From the NCBI GenBank assembly GCA_902788705.1, contig CADALE010000005.1:3846-67845 (forward strand): a stretch of 64,000 nucleotides of DNA, in the 5' to 3' direction. The translations under genes were made by a program, and so were the position numbers. Source of the stretch: an uncultured Coriobacteriaceae bacterium (GTDB taxonomy: Bacteria; Actinomycetota; Coriobacteriia; Coriobacteriales; Atopobiaceae). The notes beneath the pieces were generated by a model. The model made no database searches and had not been told where the DNA came from. It saw only the letters and a list, made by a program, of their open reading frames with translations. How positions within the stretch are numbered: the first letter of the stretch is position 1; each line of letters opens with the position of its first letter. This document shows positions 34,174 through 43,590 of this stretch, piece after piece.

Positions 34174-35520
34174 ATGAATGAAGACCGTATCACGATACGC
34201 GCAGCTCTGAGGGACGGTGACCTGTTTACGAGGCTCTCCGCCGTCATCATGGGCGCGGGCATGCTGGGCCATCGTCAGGTGGCGAAGGGCATCTTGGTGC
34301 TGCTGTTCGAGGTCCTGTTCTGGCTGTACATGGCAAGCACGGGCTTCCACAGCCTGGCCATGCTCCCCAGCCTTGGCACCGAGGCGCAAGGCAAGGTGTG
34401 GAACGATGCCAAGCAGATCTACGAGTACTCCGCCGGAGACAACTCGCAGCAGATCCTGCTTGCCGGCGTGATCACCTGCTTCGCCATTGCCGGAATCTTG
34501 GCGCTCTGGATCTTGCAGATGCGGCATTCCTACAGCCTGCAGAGGCAGATCGAGCAGGGCGGGGAGGTCGCCACCCTGCGCGAGGACCTGGCAAGCCTCT
34601 TCGACGGCAACCTGCACCTCACGCTCATGTCGCTCCCCTGCCTGGGCATCCTGGTGTTCAACATCGTCCCGCTGGTCTACATGATCTCGATGGCCTTCAC
34701 CACCTACTCCAAGGAGGGTGAGCACCTGATCCTGTTCGACTGGGACGGCATCCACCAGTTCCAGCGCGTGCTCAACATGAACGGCAACATCGGCCGCCAG
34801 TTCTGGCACGTGCTTGCCTGGACCATCACCTGGGCCATCTTCGCGACGTTCCTCAACTACATCCTGGGCATGGTGCTGGCCATGGTCATCAACCGCAAGG
34901 ACACCAAGGGGAAGGCCTTCTGGCGCTTCTGCTTCGTGCTGTCCATCGCGGTGCCGCAGTTTGTCACCCTGATGATCATGAACATCATGCTGCAGCCCTC
35001 GGGTGCGGTGAACGTGCTGCTCAAGAACCTTGGGCTTATCACCGAGCCCATCCCCTTCTGGACAAACGCCACACTGGCCCGGGTGACCATCATCCTGATC
35101 AACCTATGGGTTGGCATCCCCTACACGATGCTGCAGGTGACGGGCATCCTGCAGAACATCCCTGCCGAGCTCTACGAGGCGGCGCGCATGGATGGCGCCG
35201 GCCCCGTGAGGATCTTCTTCAAGATCACGCTGCCGTACATGCTGTTTGTCACCACGCCGTACCTCATCTCCAGCTTTGTTGGCAACATCAACAACTTCAA
35301 CGTCATCTACCTCCTGTCGGGCGGCGGCCCCACGCAGGTGGGCGACACGGCCGGCCAGACCGACCTTCTGGTCACCTGGCTCTACAAGCTGACCATCGAC
35401 CAGCAGTACTACAACCTCGGCGCCGTAATCGGCATCATGACCTTCGTCATCCTCACCGTGGTCACGCTGGTCACCTACCGCAACTCAAGCTCCTATAAGA
35501 ACGAGGAGGCGTTCATGTGA
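34174..35520 (+). CDS. malF: Maltodextrin ABC transporter permease MalF-like
   Basis: This 448-residue integral membrane permease has about eight hydrophobic segments. The N-terminal third is an added module with a pair of membrane helices, as in larger MalF proteins. The EAA loop that contacts the ATPase is ELYEAARMDGAGPVRIFFKI. The stop overlaps the malG start (TGATG), so the two permeases are translated together. Specificity for maltose or maltodextrin is inferred from MalE and the amylases. Confidence 0.9.
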   Translation: MNEDRITIRAALRDGDLFTRLSAVIMGAGMLGHRQVAKGILVLLFEVLFWLYMASTGFHSLAMLPSLGTEAQGKVWNDAKQIYEYSAGDNSQQILLAGVITCFAIAGILALWILQMRHSYSLQRQIEQGGEVATLREDLASLFDGNLHLTLMSLPCLGILVFNIVPLVYMISMAFTTYSKEGEHLILFDWDGIHQFQRVLNMNGNIGRQFWHVLAWTITWAIFATFLNYILGMVLAMVINRKDTKGKAFWRFCFVLSIAVPQFVTLMIMNIMLQPSGAVNVLLKNLGLITEPIPFWTNATLARVTIILINLWVGIPYTMLQVTGILQNIPAELYEAARMDGAGPVRIFFKITLPYMLFVTTPYLISSFVGNINNFNVIYLLSGGGPTQVGDTAGQTDLLVTWLYKLTIDQQYYNLGAVIGIMTFVILTVVTLVTYRNSSSYKNEEAFM

Positions 35521-36395
35521 TGGACACCCAGCTGAAGAAGAACAGGATTAGCCCACATCGAAGGGCCATCAACCTGCTGGTTCACCTCCTCCTTGCCGTG
35601 CTGGCCATCATCTGGGTGCTGCCGATCCTCTGGATCGTCCTCACCAGCTTCCGCGCCGAGCCCGGTGCCTACACCACCACGTTCCTGCCGCAGGGCTACA
35701 CGATCAACAACTACGTCAAGCTGCTGACCGACCGCAACGTCCTGAACTTCCCGAGGATGTTCATGAACACCTTGGTCATCTCCATCTTCAGCTGCCTGAT
35801 CAGCACCTTCTTCGTGCTGTCCGTGGCGTACTCGCTCAGCCGGATGCGCTTCGCCTTCCGCAAGCCCTACATGAACCTCGCGATGATCCTTGGGCTATTC
35901 CCTGGCTTCATGACCATGATCGCCCAGTACTTCATCCTCAAGTCCATGGGCCTCACGGAGGGCTCGGGCATCCGCATCGGCCTGATCGTGGTGTACTCCG
36001 CGTGCACCGGCCTGGGATTCCAGATCTCGAAGGGGTTCTTCGACACCATCCCGCGCTCCATCGACGAAGCCGCCATCATGGACGGCGCCACGCAGTGGCA
36101 GGTGTTTACGCGCATCACGTTGCCCCTGTCCAAGCCGATCGTCATCTACACCGTCATGACGTCGTTCATCGCGCCTTGGGTTGACTTCATCTTTGCCAAG
36201 GTCCTGTGCCGAGCGAACGCAGACCAGTTCACGGTGGCAATCGGCCTGTGGAACATGCTGCAGAAGGAGTACATCTACCAGTGGTACACCTGCTTCGCGG
36301 CTGGCGCGGTGCTGATATCCATCCCCATCGCCATCCTGTTCCTGTACATGCAGCGGTTCTACGTCGAGGGCATGTCGGGTGCGGTCAAGGGCTAG
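35520..36395 (+). CDS. malG: Maltodextrin ABC transporter permease MalG-like
   Basis: This 291-residue permease has six membrane helices, and the EAA loop reads SIDEAAIMDGATQWQVFTRI. The C-terminal YVEGMSGAVKG is the characteristic MalG tail. The ATG at 35520 overlaps the malF TGA by one base; a GTG at 35517 is possible. With MalF it forms the membrane pore of the importer. Confidence 0.92.
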   Translation: MDTQLKKNRISPHRRAINLLVHLLLAVLAIIWVLPILWIVLTSFRAEPGAYTTTFLPQGYTINNYVKLLTDRNVLNFPRMFMNTLVISIFSCLISTFFVLSVAYSLSRMRFAFRKPYMNLAMILGLFPGFMTMIAQYFILKSMGLTEGSGIRIGLIVVYSACTGLGFQISKGFFDTIPRSIDEAAIMDGATQWQVFTRITLPLSKPIVIYTVMTSFIAPWVDFIFAKVLCRANADQFTVAIGLWNMLQKEYIYQWYTCFAAGAVLISIPIAILFLYMQRFYVEGMSGAVKG

Positions 36396-36454
36396 GATGT
36401 GCCGACATCGCCGGGCGGCGGCGCAAACTCTCCCTTAACGCCACCGCCCACGCA

Positions 36455-36489
36455 GGCGCGCCGCCGAGGCCAGGCCTTGGCGGCGCGCC
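36455..36489 (+). terminator. Long hairpin between malG and the amylase gene
   Basis: GGCGCGCCGCC (36455-36465) pairs with its complement at 36479-36489, and the interior AGGCC/GGCCT continues the stem around a single base. There is no U-run. It may attenuate or process the message between the importer and the amylase. Confidence 0.6.
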
Positions 36490-36520
36490 ATTGTCCGAAG
36501 CGTCGAGATGAGGTTTGACC

Positions 36521-38200
36521 ATGAAGCGCGTCAAGGAGATGCTGGGCAAGGTCTTGGGCGTAATGCTCTTGGTTCTTGCGGCGTATGCCTCCCAGCAGCA
36601 GCTACCTGCCGGAAGCAGTCCAGCCGCCACGTCCACCACGGCTCCCGTGGCGACGCCCGCAACGTCTGCCGTGCAGATGGTCGACTACAACAAGAACCTA
36701 GCACCCACCACGCGCGACGACAACTACCGCACCACCTACGAGATCTTCGTCTATTCGTTCCGCGACTCGAACGGCGACGGCGTCGGCGACCTGAACGGCA
36801 TCCGCGAGAGCCTGGACTACATCGAGGGGATGGGCTTTGACCAGCTGTGGCTAACGCCCGTGCACCCCTCGGCCACCTACCACAAGTACGACGTGGACGA
36901 CTACTATGCCATCGACCCCGCCTTTGGCACGATGGAGGACTACGAGGCCCTGCTTGCCGATTGCCATGCACGGGGCATCCGCGTGCTGATGGACCTCGTG
37001 CTCAACCACACCTCCGACACGCACCCGTGGTTTGTCGCGGCAACCGACTACCTGCGCGCGCTCCCGCCTGACCAAGACCCCGTCTTTGAGGACTGCCCGT
37101 ACGTGTGGTACTACACCTTCTCGCGCGAGCAGTACGACGGCTTCGTGCCCCTGGAGGGAACGCCCTGGTACTACGAGGCCCGCTTCTGGTCGGAGATGCC
37201 CGACCTCAACTTGGGCAACGAGGTGGTGCGCGACGAGGTGCGCAACCTCGTGCGCTTCTGGCTGGACAAGGGCGTGGACGGATTTAGGCTGGACGCCGTG
37301 ACGTCGTACGTCACCGGCAATCCCGATGCCAACGTCGAGTTCCTGCGGTTCCTGACACAGGCCTGCAAGGAGGTCGACCCCAACTGCTACCTGGTGGGCG
37401 AGGCCTGGACCGACCGCGCCTCCATCGCCACGCTCTACGCCAGCGGCATCGACTCGCTCTTTGACTTCCCGTTCGCGGACTCCGGCGGCATCATCAGGCT
37501 GACGCTTAACGGCAGCTACACGGCCACGGACTACGTGCGGGCCATGACGCTTGCCGAGGAGGCGTACCGAGGCGCCAACCCGGCCTACGTTGACGCGCCA
37601 TTCTACACCAACCACGACATGGGCAGGAGCGCGGGGTACTACGCCCAGGACGACGGGCCCCTCACCAAGATGTCGTATGCCATGAGCCTCCTGATGCCGG
37701 GCAACTCCTTCGTGTACTACGGCGAGGAGCTGGGCATGAAGGGCTCCGGCAAGGACGAGAACAAGCGCGCCCCCATGTACTGGACCGCCGACGCCGCGGC
37801 GCAGGGCATGTGTGCCGGACCGCCCGACATGGAAGCCGTGCAGATGAAGTTTGCGCCCCTGGACGAGCAGACGGCCGACGATCTCTCCATCTGGCGATGG
37901 TTTGTCGAGGTCATCCGCGTGCGCCGTGCCTTCCCGGCCATTGCCCGGGGAGAGACGACGGCCGTAGACAGCCTGTGCGACGAGGGCGTGGCGGCATTCG
38001 TGCGGCATTGCGAGGGCGAGCAGGACGTGCTGCTGGTCATGAACCTGCGCGACACGGCCGCCGAGCGGGACCTGTCGACGCTCGATGGCGCATGGCAGCT
38101 ATCGGCGGTGCTGAACACCGACACGCAGCCGATCACGCTTGACGGAGCCAACCTTACCCTGCCTGCATACAGCATCGCCGTGCTGACCCCCGCCGCATAG
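36521..38200 (+). CDS. Secreted GH13 alpha-amylase
   Basis: This 559-residue protein has an N-terminal export signal (MKRVKEMLGK, then a hydrophobic run to residue 22) and a Ser/Thr/Pro/Ala-rich linker to about residue 60. A GH13 barrel follows. Conserved regions are DLVLNHTS, GFRLDAVTSY (nucleophile Asp), LVGEAWTD (acid Glu) and YTNHDM (transition-state Asp). It would cut starch or glycogen to maltodextrins outside the cell for the importer encoded upstream. The export signal ends LAAY where a lipoprotein would have LAAC, so anchoring is doubtful. The ATG at 36521 follows GAGG. Confidence 0.9.
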   Translation: MKRVKEMLGKVLGVMLLVLAAYASQQQLPAGSSPAATSTTAPVATPATSAVQMVDYNKNLAPTTRDDNYRTTYEIFVYSFRDSNGDGVGDLNGIRESLDYIEGMGFDQLWLTPVHPSATYHKYDVDDYYAIDPAFGTMEDYEALLADCHARGIRVLMDLVLNHTSDTHPWFVAATDYLRALPPDQDPVFEDCPYVWYYTFSREQYDGFVPLEGTPWYYEARFWSEMPDLNLGNEVVRDEVRNLVRFWLDKGVDGFRLDAVTSYVTGNPDANVEFLRFLTQACKEVDPNCYLVGEAWTDRASIATLYASGIDSLFDFPFADSGGIIRLTLNGSYTATDYVRAMTLAEEAYRGANPAYVDAPFYTNHDMGRSAGYYAQDDGPLTKMSYAMSLLMPGNSFVYYGEELGMKGSGKDENKRAPMYWTADAAAQGMCAGPPDMEAVQMKFAPLDEQTADDLSIWRWFVEVIRVRRAFPAIARGETTAVDSLCDEGVAAFVRHCEGEQDVLLVMNLRDTAAERDLSTLDGAWQLSAVLNTDTQPITLDGANLTLPAYSIAVLTPAA

Positions 38201-38272
38201 CCGAGGGACTACGGAACAAAAGCCCTAGCAGCAAGCACGCCAGGGCAACCAATCGCGCAAGGAGGAGGACCT

Positions 38273-39820
38273 ATGGGACCGAAGTGGCTGAGCACCGCCG
38301 TGTTCTACGAAATCTACCCGCAGTCGTTCCAAGACAGCAACGACGACGGCATAGGCGACATCCCGGGCATCATCGACCGGCTTGACTACGTGGCAAGCCT
38401 GGGCTGCAACGCCCTGTGGATCAACCCGTGCTTTGACTCGCCCTTCATGGATGCGGGCTACGACGTGCGCGACTACAAGCTGGTGGCTCCGCGTTACGGC
38501 ACGAACGACGACTTGGTACGGCTCTTTGCCGAGGCGCACGCCCGCGGGATGCACGTGCTGCTTGACCTCGTGCCCGGCCACACCTCAGACCAGCACCCAT
38601 GGTTCAAGGAGTCGGCGCGGGCAGACCCCAACGAGTACTCGGCCCGCTACATCTGGACGGACGAGGCGCTCTGGGGCATGGAGGGCCGTCCCTACATCGC
38701 CGGCATGACGGAGCGCTCCGGTGCGTACATGCTCAACTTCTTCGCCTCGCAGCCAGCGCTCAACTACGGCTGGCTTGATCCCTACAAGCACTGGATGAGC
38801 GCCACCGACTCACCCGAGGCGCTGGCCACGCGCGAGGCCATGCGCGACGTGATGCGCTTCTGGCTGGACCAGGGCTGCGACGGCTTTCGCGTGGACATGG
38901 CCGACTCGCTGGTGAAGAACGATGACGAGCACAAGAGCGGCACCTGCGCCATCTGGCGCGACGTCCGCGAGATGCTTGACGCGGACTATCCCGAGGCGGC
39001 GCTGGTAAGCGAGTGGTCCAACCCGGGCCAGGCCATCTGCAGCGCGGGCTTCCATGCCGACTTCTACCTCGACCACCAGCACAACGGCTACAACACCCTG
39101 CTTCGCGACTACGAGACCGAGGGTGGCGACCACAGCTACTTTCGCTGCGACGCGGGCGGCAGCATCCAGCGCTTCCTTAGAGACTACCTCCCAAAGTACG
39201 AGCAGAGCAGGGACAGAGGCTACATCAGCTTCATCACCTGTAACCACGACACGCCCCGCGCCGCGCGCACGCTCACGCCAACCGAGCTCAAGCTGGCCTA
39301 CGCCTTCATCCTCACCATGCCCGGCGTGCCCTTCATCTACTACGGCGACGAGATTGGCATGCGCTACCTTGACCTCCGCACCAAGGAGGGCGGCTACCAG
39401 CGCACCGGCAGCCGCTCGCCCATGCAGTGGTGCCACGAAAAGAACTACGGCTTCTCGAAGGCGCCGGCAGACCAGCTCTATCTGCCCGTGGACGAGGCGG
39501 CAGACGCCCCGTGCGTGGAGGACCAGCTTGCAGACGACAACTCGCTGCTCTCGGAGGTGCGACGGCTGGTCGCACTGCGTCGCGCCCATGTAGACCTGCA
39601 GGCCGACGCGCCGTTCTCGGTGGTCAACGACGACGAGACCAGCGCGCCGTTCGTGTATCGCAGGGGCAACATGCTGCTTGCGGTCAACCCCTCGTCGGCA
39701 ACAAAGCGCTTTAGGGACGAGAGGCTGCTGGACAAGGGGCTGGTGTATTGCATCGGGGAGGTTGACGTCACGGAGGGATGCCTCACGATGCCCGGCCAAT
39801 CCTTCGCCGTGCTCGGATGA
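38273..39820 (+). CDS. Intracellular GH13 alpha-glucosidase/amylase-like glycosidase
   Basis: This 515-residue protein has no signal peptide and so acts in the cytoplasm. The GH13 regions are DLVPGHTSDQHPW, GFRVDMADSL (nucleophile), LVSEWSNPGQ (acid/base) and FITCNHDT (third Asp). YEIYPQSFQDSNDDGIGDI matches alpha-glucosidase and oligo-1,6-glucosidase relatives. It probably hydrolyses imported maltodextrins to glucose. The start follows AAGGAGGAGG, 72 bp after the secreted amylase. Exact linkage specificity cannot be set by eye. Confidence 0.88.
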   Translation: MGPKWLSTAVFYEIYPQSFQDSNDDGIGDIPGIIDRLDYVASLGCNALWINPCFDSPFMDAGYDVRDYKLVAPRYGTNDDLVRLFAEAHARGMHVLLDLVPGHTSDQHPWFKESARADPNEYSARYIWTDEALWGMEGRPYIAGMTERSGAYMLNFFASQPALNYGWLDPYKHWMSATDSPEALATREAMRDVMRFWLDQGCDGFRVDMADSLVKNDDEHKSGTCAIWRDVREMLDADYPEAALVSEWSNPGQAICSAGFHADFYLDHQHNGYNTLLRDYETEGGDHSYFRCDAGGSIQRFLRDYLPKYEQSRDRGYISFITCNHDTPRAARTLTPTELKLAYAFILTMPGVPFIYYGDEIGMRYLDLRTKEGGYQRTGSRSPMQWCHEKNYGFSKAPADQLYLPVDEAADAPCVEDQLADDNSLLSEVRRLVALRRAHVDLQADAPFSVVNDDETSAPFVYRRGNMLLAVNPSSATKRFRDERLLDKGLVYCIGEVDVTEGCLTMPGQSFAVLG

Positions 39821-39862
39821 GCCTTCGCCGTGCCGGCCGCGGGCTGGCGGGAATCTCTATAG

Positions 39863-40861
39863 TTACGCCAGGCGGTCGTGGTTGATGGGCAGGCGGAACA
39901 GCTGCGCCAGCTGCGTCTGTCCGCTTGCCACCCCGCAGGCCCACATGGTCTTGGCAACAAGCGCCTCAACCGTCATGTCGTCGCCCAGAAGGATGCCCGG
40001 GTGCTCGGCGTAGGCTCGCCCTACCTCATATACGCCCAGGTCAAGGCCCTCCTCGGGCACCTGCGTGGTAAGCACTAGCGTACGTCCTTCGTCCACCCAG
40101 CCAAAGAGCGTCTCCTCGAAGCCGTCGGGGATGCCGCCAATGCCGAAGGTCTCCAGGATGACGGCCGTGCTGGTGCCGGCAAGCGCCGTGAACACCTCGG
40201 GACCAAGGCCGGGCGTGAGCTTGAGCACCACCACCCGCTCGTCCAGACTGTGGTAGAAGGTGGGCCGGCCATACTCCTGCGCATGCGCTCCCCCACCCAC
40301 CTCGCGCACGATGCGCTCGCCGCGGATGATGGCCGCCAGCGGCCAGTTGACGCTGGTGAAGGCGTTGAAGCTCATCGTGCGCTGCTTGTGGGCGCGCGTG
40401 CCCACGATCACCTTCCCGTCAAACACCACGTGCACGTCGTGCGCATGGTCGTCGCAGGCCCACAGCAGGCTCTGGTACAGGTTGAGCTTGGCGTCGGTGA
40501 AGGGTGCGCTCATGGGCTGCTGCGACCCCGTCAACACGATGGGCTTGGGACTCCCCTGCACCAGGTACGAGAGCGCCGCCGCCGTGTAGGCCATGGTGTC
40601 GGTGCCGTGCAGCACCACGAAGCCGTCGTATTCGTCGTAGGCGCGCTCGATCTCGGCCGCGATGGCAAGCCAGCCCGAGGGCCGCATGTTGGTGGAGTCG
40701 ATGTTCATGGGCTGCACCACATCGATGCGGCAGAGGTCCTCGATAAGAGGCACGCGACGTACCAGCTCATCGCCGCCGAGGGCAGGGACAAGGGCCCCTC
40801 CGTCCTCGGCGGGCAGCGATGCGATGGTGCCACCCGTGGCTATGACCAAGATGCGCTTCAT
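39863..40861 (-). CDS. ansA: Type I L-asparaginase
   Basis: This 332-residue cytoplasmic enzyme hydrolyses asparagine to aspartate and ammonia. The two catalytic Thr motifs are intact: ATGGTIASLP with Thr12, and VLHGTDTMAYTA near residue 84, with the Lys of KLNLYQSLLWA downstream. The absence of a signal peptide favours the cytoplasmic type I group. It converges on the GH13 gene with a 42-bp gap and stands upstream of the HAD gene on the plus-coordinate side. Confidence 0.92.
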   Translation of the reverse strand: MKRILVIATGGTIASLPAEDGGALVPALGGDELVRRVPLIEDLCRIDVVQPMNIDSTNMRPSGWLAIAAEIERAYDEYDGFVVLHGTDTMAYTAAALSYLVQGSPKPIVLTGSQQPMSAPFTDAKLNLYQSLLWACDDHAHDVHVVFDGKVIVGTRAHKQRTMSFNAFTSVNWPLAAIIRGERIVREVGGGAHAQEYGRPTFYHSLDERVVVLKLTPGLGPEVFTALAGTSTAVILETFGIGGIPDGFEETLFGWVDEGRTLVLTTQVPEEGLDLGVYEVGRAYAEHPGILLGDDMTVEALVAKTMWACGVASGQTQLAQLFRLPINHDRLA

Positions 40862-40937
40862 GTGGCCCCTCCCGCCTCAATCACATAAAGGCTTTCGCTA
40901 TCTCGACTATAGCCTCTTTTGCCATGGCCGAAGGTCC

Positions 40938-41570
40938 CTAGCGGCAAATCACCCCAAGCAGGTCGGAAAGCCGCTCGATGGCCATGTGCGCCTCGGACTG
41001 GTTGGTTCCCGACGCCACAAACTGCGCGAGTGCTACCACACGCGCCCCGCTCGCCACCCCCGAGGCAATCCCCGTCGGCGAGTCTTCAACCACAACGCAC
41101 TCCGATGGCATCACCCCAAGCTCCTCCATGCAGACAAGGTACACGTCGGGTGCCGGCTTGTGCCGAGCCACGTCATGCCCACTCACATAGGCATCAACCA
41201 TAGCCTCCATGCCAGTCTCGGCCAGCATGCGCCCAATCATCGAGACGTCAGAGGACGAGGCGATGCCCACGAGAAGCCCCGCCGCACGCAACGCGGTAAT
41301 CACGTCCTTGGCGTACGGGTTCACAAGCTGGGCATAGTCCTCGCGATGAACGGCTCGATACGCGTCGTAGCCCGCATGCAGCCGCTCGCGCAGTTCGACG
41401 TTATCCGGCACGATGGTCTCCCAGATGGCGCGGTCGTTTGAGCCCGTAAAGTCCCAGGGCCCGTCAAAGCTTGGGTACGCGTCCGCTAGGTAGGCCGCGC
41501 GCCTCCGGTTGTAGAAGCCCTCCGTGTCAACCAGCACGCCGTCCATGTCAAAGATCACTGCCCTCAGCAT
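40938..41570 (-). CDS. HAD phosphatase, beta-phosphoglucomutase-like
   Basis: This 210-residue protein has FDMDGVLVDTEGFYN with the nucleophile Asp, a helical cap domain (C1), and VVVEDSPTGIASGVASG as the motif III/IV region typical of beta-phosphoglucomutase and related sugar phosphatases. The start at 41570 follows GGAGGGG; the longer reading frame to 41612 overlaps the terminator hairpin. The substrate is unknown, but the position just downstream of the PTS/SIS operon suggests a sugar phosphate. Confidence 0.88.
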   Translation of the reverse strand: MLRAVIFDMDGVLVDTEGFYNRRRAAYLADAYPSFDGPWDFTGSNDRAIWETIVPDNVELRERLHAGYDAYRAVHREDYAQLVNPYAKDVITALRAAGLLVGIASSSDVSMIGRMLAETGMEAMVDAYVSGHDVARHKPAPDVYLVCMEELGVMPSECVVVEDSPTGIASGVASGARVVALAQFVASGTNQSEAHMAIERLSDLLGVICR

Positions 41571-41584
41571 TGCCCCTCCAAAAG

Positions 41585-41622
41585 AAGAAAGGGGGCGGGC
41601 TGCCCTTGGCAACCCGCCCCCT
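41585..41622 (-). terminator. Terminator of the mannose-type PTS operon
   Basis: GGGGGCGGG pairs with CCCGCCCCC (41592-41600 with 41614-41622). On the minus strand it is followed by TTTCTTCTTTT, a good U-tract. Confidence 0.88.
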
Positions 41623-41642
41623 CACCTGCTCGTCATTCGTCT

Positions 41643-42629
41643 TTAGTACTCAAGCTTCCACATGTAACGACGGACGGTCAGCGGGTGCTGACGCTCCTCG
41701 GCCAGGGCCTCGGCGTAGGTGCGGAACACGGCGGTGTGCACCATGGGGTTGAAGTAGGTGGCCACGCAGCCGGGCACCACGCCAGAGAGCGCGTAGTCCT
41801 TGGCGTCTACCACGGTCACCTTCGCGTCAAAGCGGTTGAGGAAGGTAAGGGCGCGGGCGTCGATGTTGCGGGTCTTGCCGTCGTTCATGAGCAGGACGAA
41901 GGGGACGTCCTTGTCGACGATCTCGAACGGGCCGTGGAAGAACTCGCCCGAGTGGAAGCTGCCGGAGTTGACCCACTGCATCTCCATCATGAGGCAGATG
42001 GAGCTGGAGTACGCGACGTTGAGGGAAGCGCCGGAGCTCATGTAGTAAATGACCTCGTCGTCCTTGTAGGCACGGCCGAACTCGGCGGCAAAGCCCTTGG
42101 CGTGGTTGGCGGCCTCCTCGCAGAGGTCGAAGATCTTGTCGAAGCCCTCGATCATGGCGTTGTAGTTGGCGTAGCCTTCGGTCTGGTTAAGCAGCTCGAC
42201 GGCCAGCGCGATGACGTAGCCCATCTTCTCGACCTTGGCGGCGTAGTTGCGCTCGAAGTCGTGGACGATGACGTAGTCGGCCTCCTTGGTGAGGGCAGAG
42301 CCGGCGGCGTGCGTCACGGCGATGACGGTGGCGCCCAGCTCCTTGGCCACTTGGTTGGCCTTAACCGTCTCGGGGGTGCCGCCGCCAAGCGAGCAGGTGA
42401 TGATGACGGCGTTCTCGTTCACCCAGGCGGGGGTGTCGTCGTTGAACTCAGCCGCAGTGAAGTGGAACGGACGAAGCTCCTGGGCGGCGTCCTTCAGGAA
42501 GTAGTAGCCGGGGTACAGCTCAGAGCTGGAGGCGCCACAGCCCACGAAGGCGACGGTCTTGACGTCGTGGGAAGCGACGATCTGGGAAACGATGTCCTTC
42601 ACGTTGGCAAGGTCGATGGTGTTATGCAT
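41643..42629 (-). CDS. SIS-domain sugar-phosphate deglycase/isomerase (FrlB/GfrF-like)
   Basis: This 328-residue protein has two SIS subdomains: FVGCGASSSELYPGYYFL, TCSLGGGTPETVKANQVAKE, and later SSGASLNVAYSSSICL with HSGEFFHGPFEIVDK. It lacks the glutaminase domain of GlmS, as do fructoselysine-6-phosphate and glucoselysine-6-phosphate deglycases. It is the last gene of the mannose-family PTS operon, which also has a second SIS gene nearby, matching the two deglycases of gfr loci. The start at 42629 follows AGAGGA and gives the usual N-terminus. Substrate is inferred from the gene set. Confidence 0.85.
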   Translation of the reverse strand: MHNTIDLANVKDIVSQIVASHDVKTVAFVGCGASSSELYPGYYFLKDAAQELRPFHFTAAEFNDDTPAWVNENAVIITCSLGGGTPETVKANQVAKELGATVIAVTHAAGSALTKEADYVIVHDFERNYAAKVEKMGYVIALAVELLNQTEGYANYNAMIEGFDKIFDLCEEAANHAKGFAAEFGRAYKDDEVIYYMSSGASLNVAYSSSICLMMEMQWVNSGSFHSGEFFHGPFEIVDKDVPFVLLMNDGKTRNIDARALTFLNRFDAKVTVVDAKDYALSGVVPGCVATYFNPMVHTAVFRTYAEALAEERQHPLTVRRYMWKLEY

Positions 42630-42739
42630 GTCGTCCAAATCCTCTCTTGTATGGCCACGGTCTCTTGTGGCCTTGATGTTTCGCCGATGGGACTCCCGCC
42701 AGGAGGAGGAAGGCAGGAACCCCGTGAAAAGGGAGAAGC

Positions 42740-43576
42740 CTAGGCAAGCAGGCCAAAGGCGCTGAGCGCGATGCCGCCAAGGATGCAGATGGCAAGCATC
42801 CACGTGGTCTTGACGTTGCGCTTGATGAGGTAGTACATGCCCATGACAGCGCCGAGATCAAGAACCATCGGCACGATGCCGTTCAGGATGTCCTGAAGAA
42901 CGACGGTGCCCTCGGAGAAGGTCAGCGGCGTGGTGATGCCGATGAGCGTGGCGACCATGCCGCCGATGGCCATAAGGCCGACGATGCCGCAGGCATACAT
43001 GATCTTCTCCATGGCCCCAGACTGCAGGCGCTCCAGGAAGCTGTTGCCCATCTCGTAGCCAAACTTGCCGGCATACCAGGTGATGGGAATCGAGAAGGCC
43101 GCGGAGATGACCATGGCCAGCACGGGACCGAGCACGGAGCCCTGCATGGCAAGGGCGGTTCCCAAGCCAAAGGCGATGGTGCGGATGGTGCCCTGGAAGA
43201 ACGAGTCTCCGATGCCGGAAAGCGGGCCCATGAGGGAGGTCTTCACGGCGTTGATGGTCTCGGGGTCAAAGTTCTCGGGGTCGCGGGCGTACTCCTCCTC
43301 CATCGAAGAGGCCAGGCCCAGCACGAAGGCGCTCGTCTGCGGGGTGCAGTTGTAGAAGGCCATGTGGCGCTCGTAGGCCTCCTTGCGCTTGGCAACCTGC
43401 TCGGGATCGTTCTCGTCAGGATAGAGGCGATCGATGGTCGGGGCGATGCCGTACAGGAAGCCCATGTTCATCTGGCGCTCGTAGTTCCAGGAGTCCTGAA
43501 TCGCCCAGCTGCGCCAGAAGTACTGGGAGTAACGCTTGTTGGGTGACACCTGGATAGCGGTGGTGTTCTCAGACAT
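42740..43576 (-). CDS. PTS mannose-family EIID component
   Basis: This 278-residue membrane protein is read as EIID from its YFWRSWAIQDSWNYERQMNM start, the MGPLSGIGDSFFQGTIRTIA central segment and hydrophobic C-terminal helices. EIID and EIIC form the sugar channel of mannose-type permeases. It follows EIIC by 14 bp and precedes the SIS gene. Confidence 0.95.
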   Translation of the reverse strand: MSENTTAIQVSPNKRYSQYFWRSWAIQDSWNYERQMNMGFLYGIAPTIDRLYPDENDPEQVAKRKEAYERHMAFYNCTPQTSAFVLGLASSMEEEYARDPENFDPETINAVKTSLMGPLSGIGDSFFQGTIRTIAFGLGTALAMQGSVLGPVLAMVISAAFSIPITWYAGKFGYEMGNSFLERLQSGAMEKIMYACGIVGLMAIGGMVATLIGITTPLTFSEGTVVLQDILNGIVPMVLDLGAVMGMYYLIKRNVKTTWMLAICILGGIALSAFGLLA

Positions 43577-43590
43577 TGGTCCAGTCCTCC

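Noticed and set aside
40873..40925. Terminator for the HAD gene at 40938
   Set aside because: AGGCT/AGCCT pairing spans a long loop with only a short U-run; too weak to annotate.
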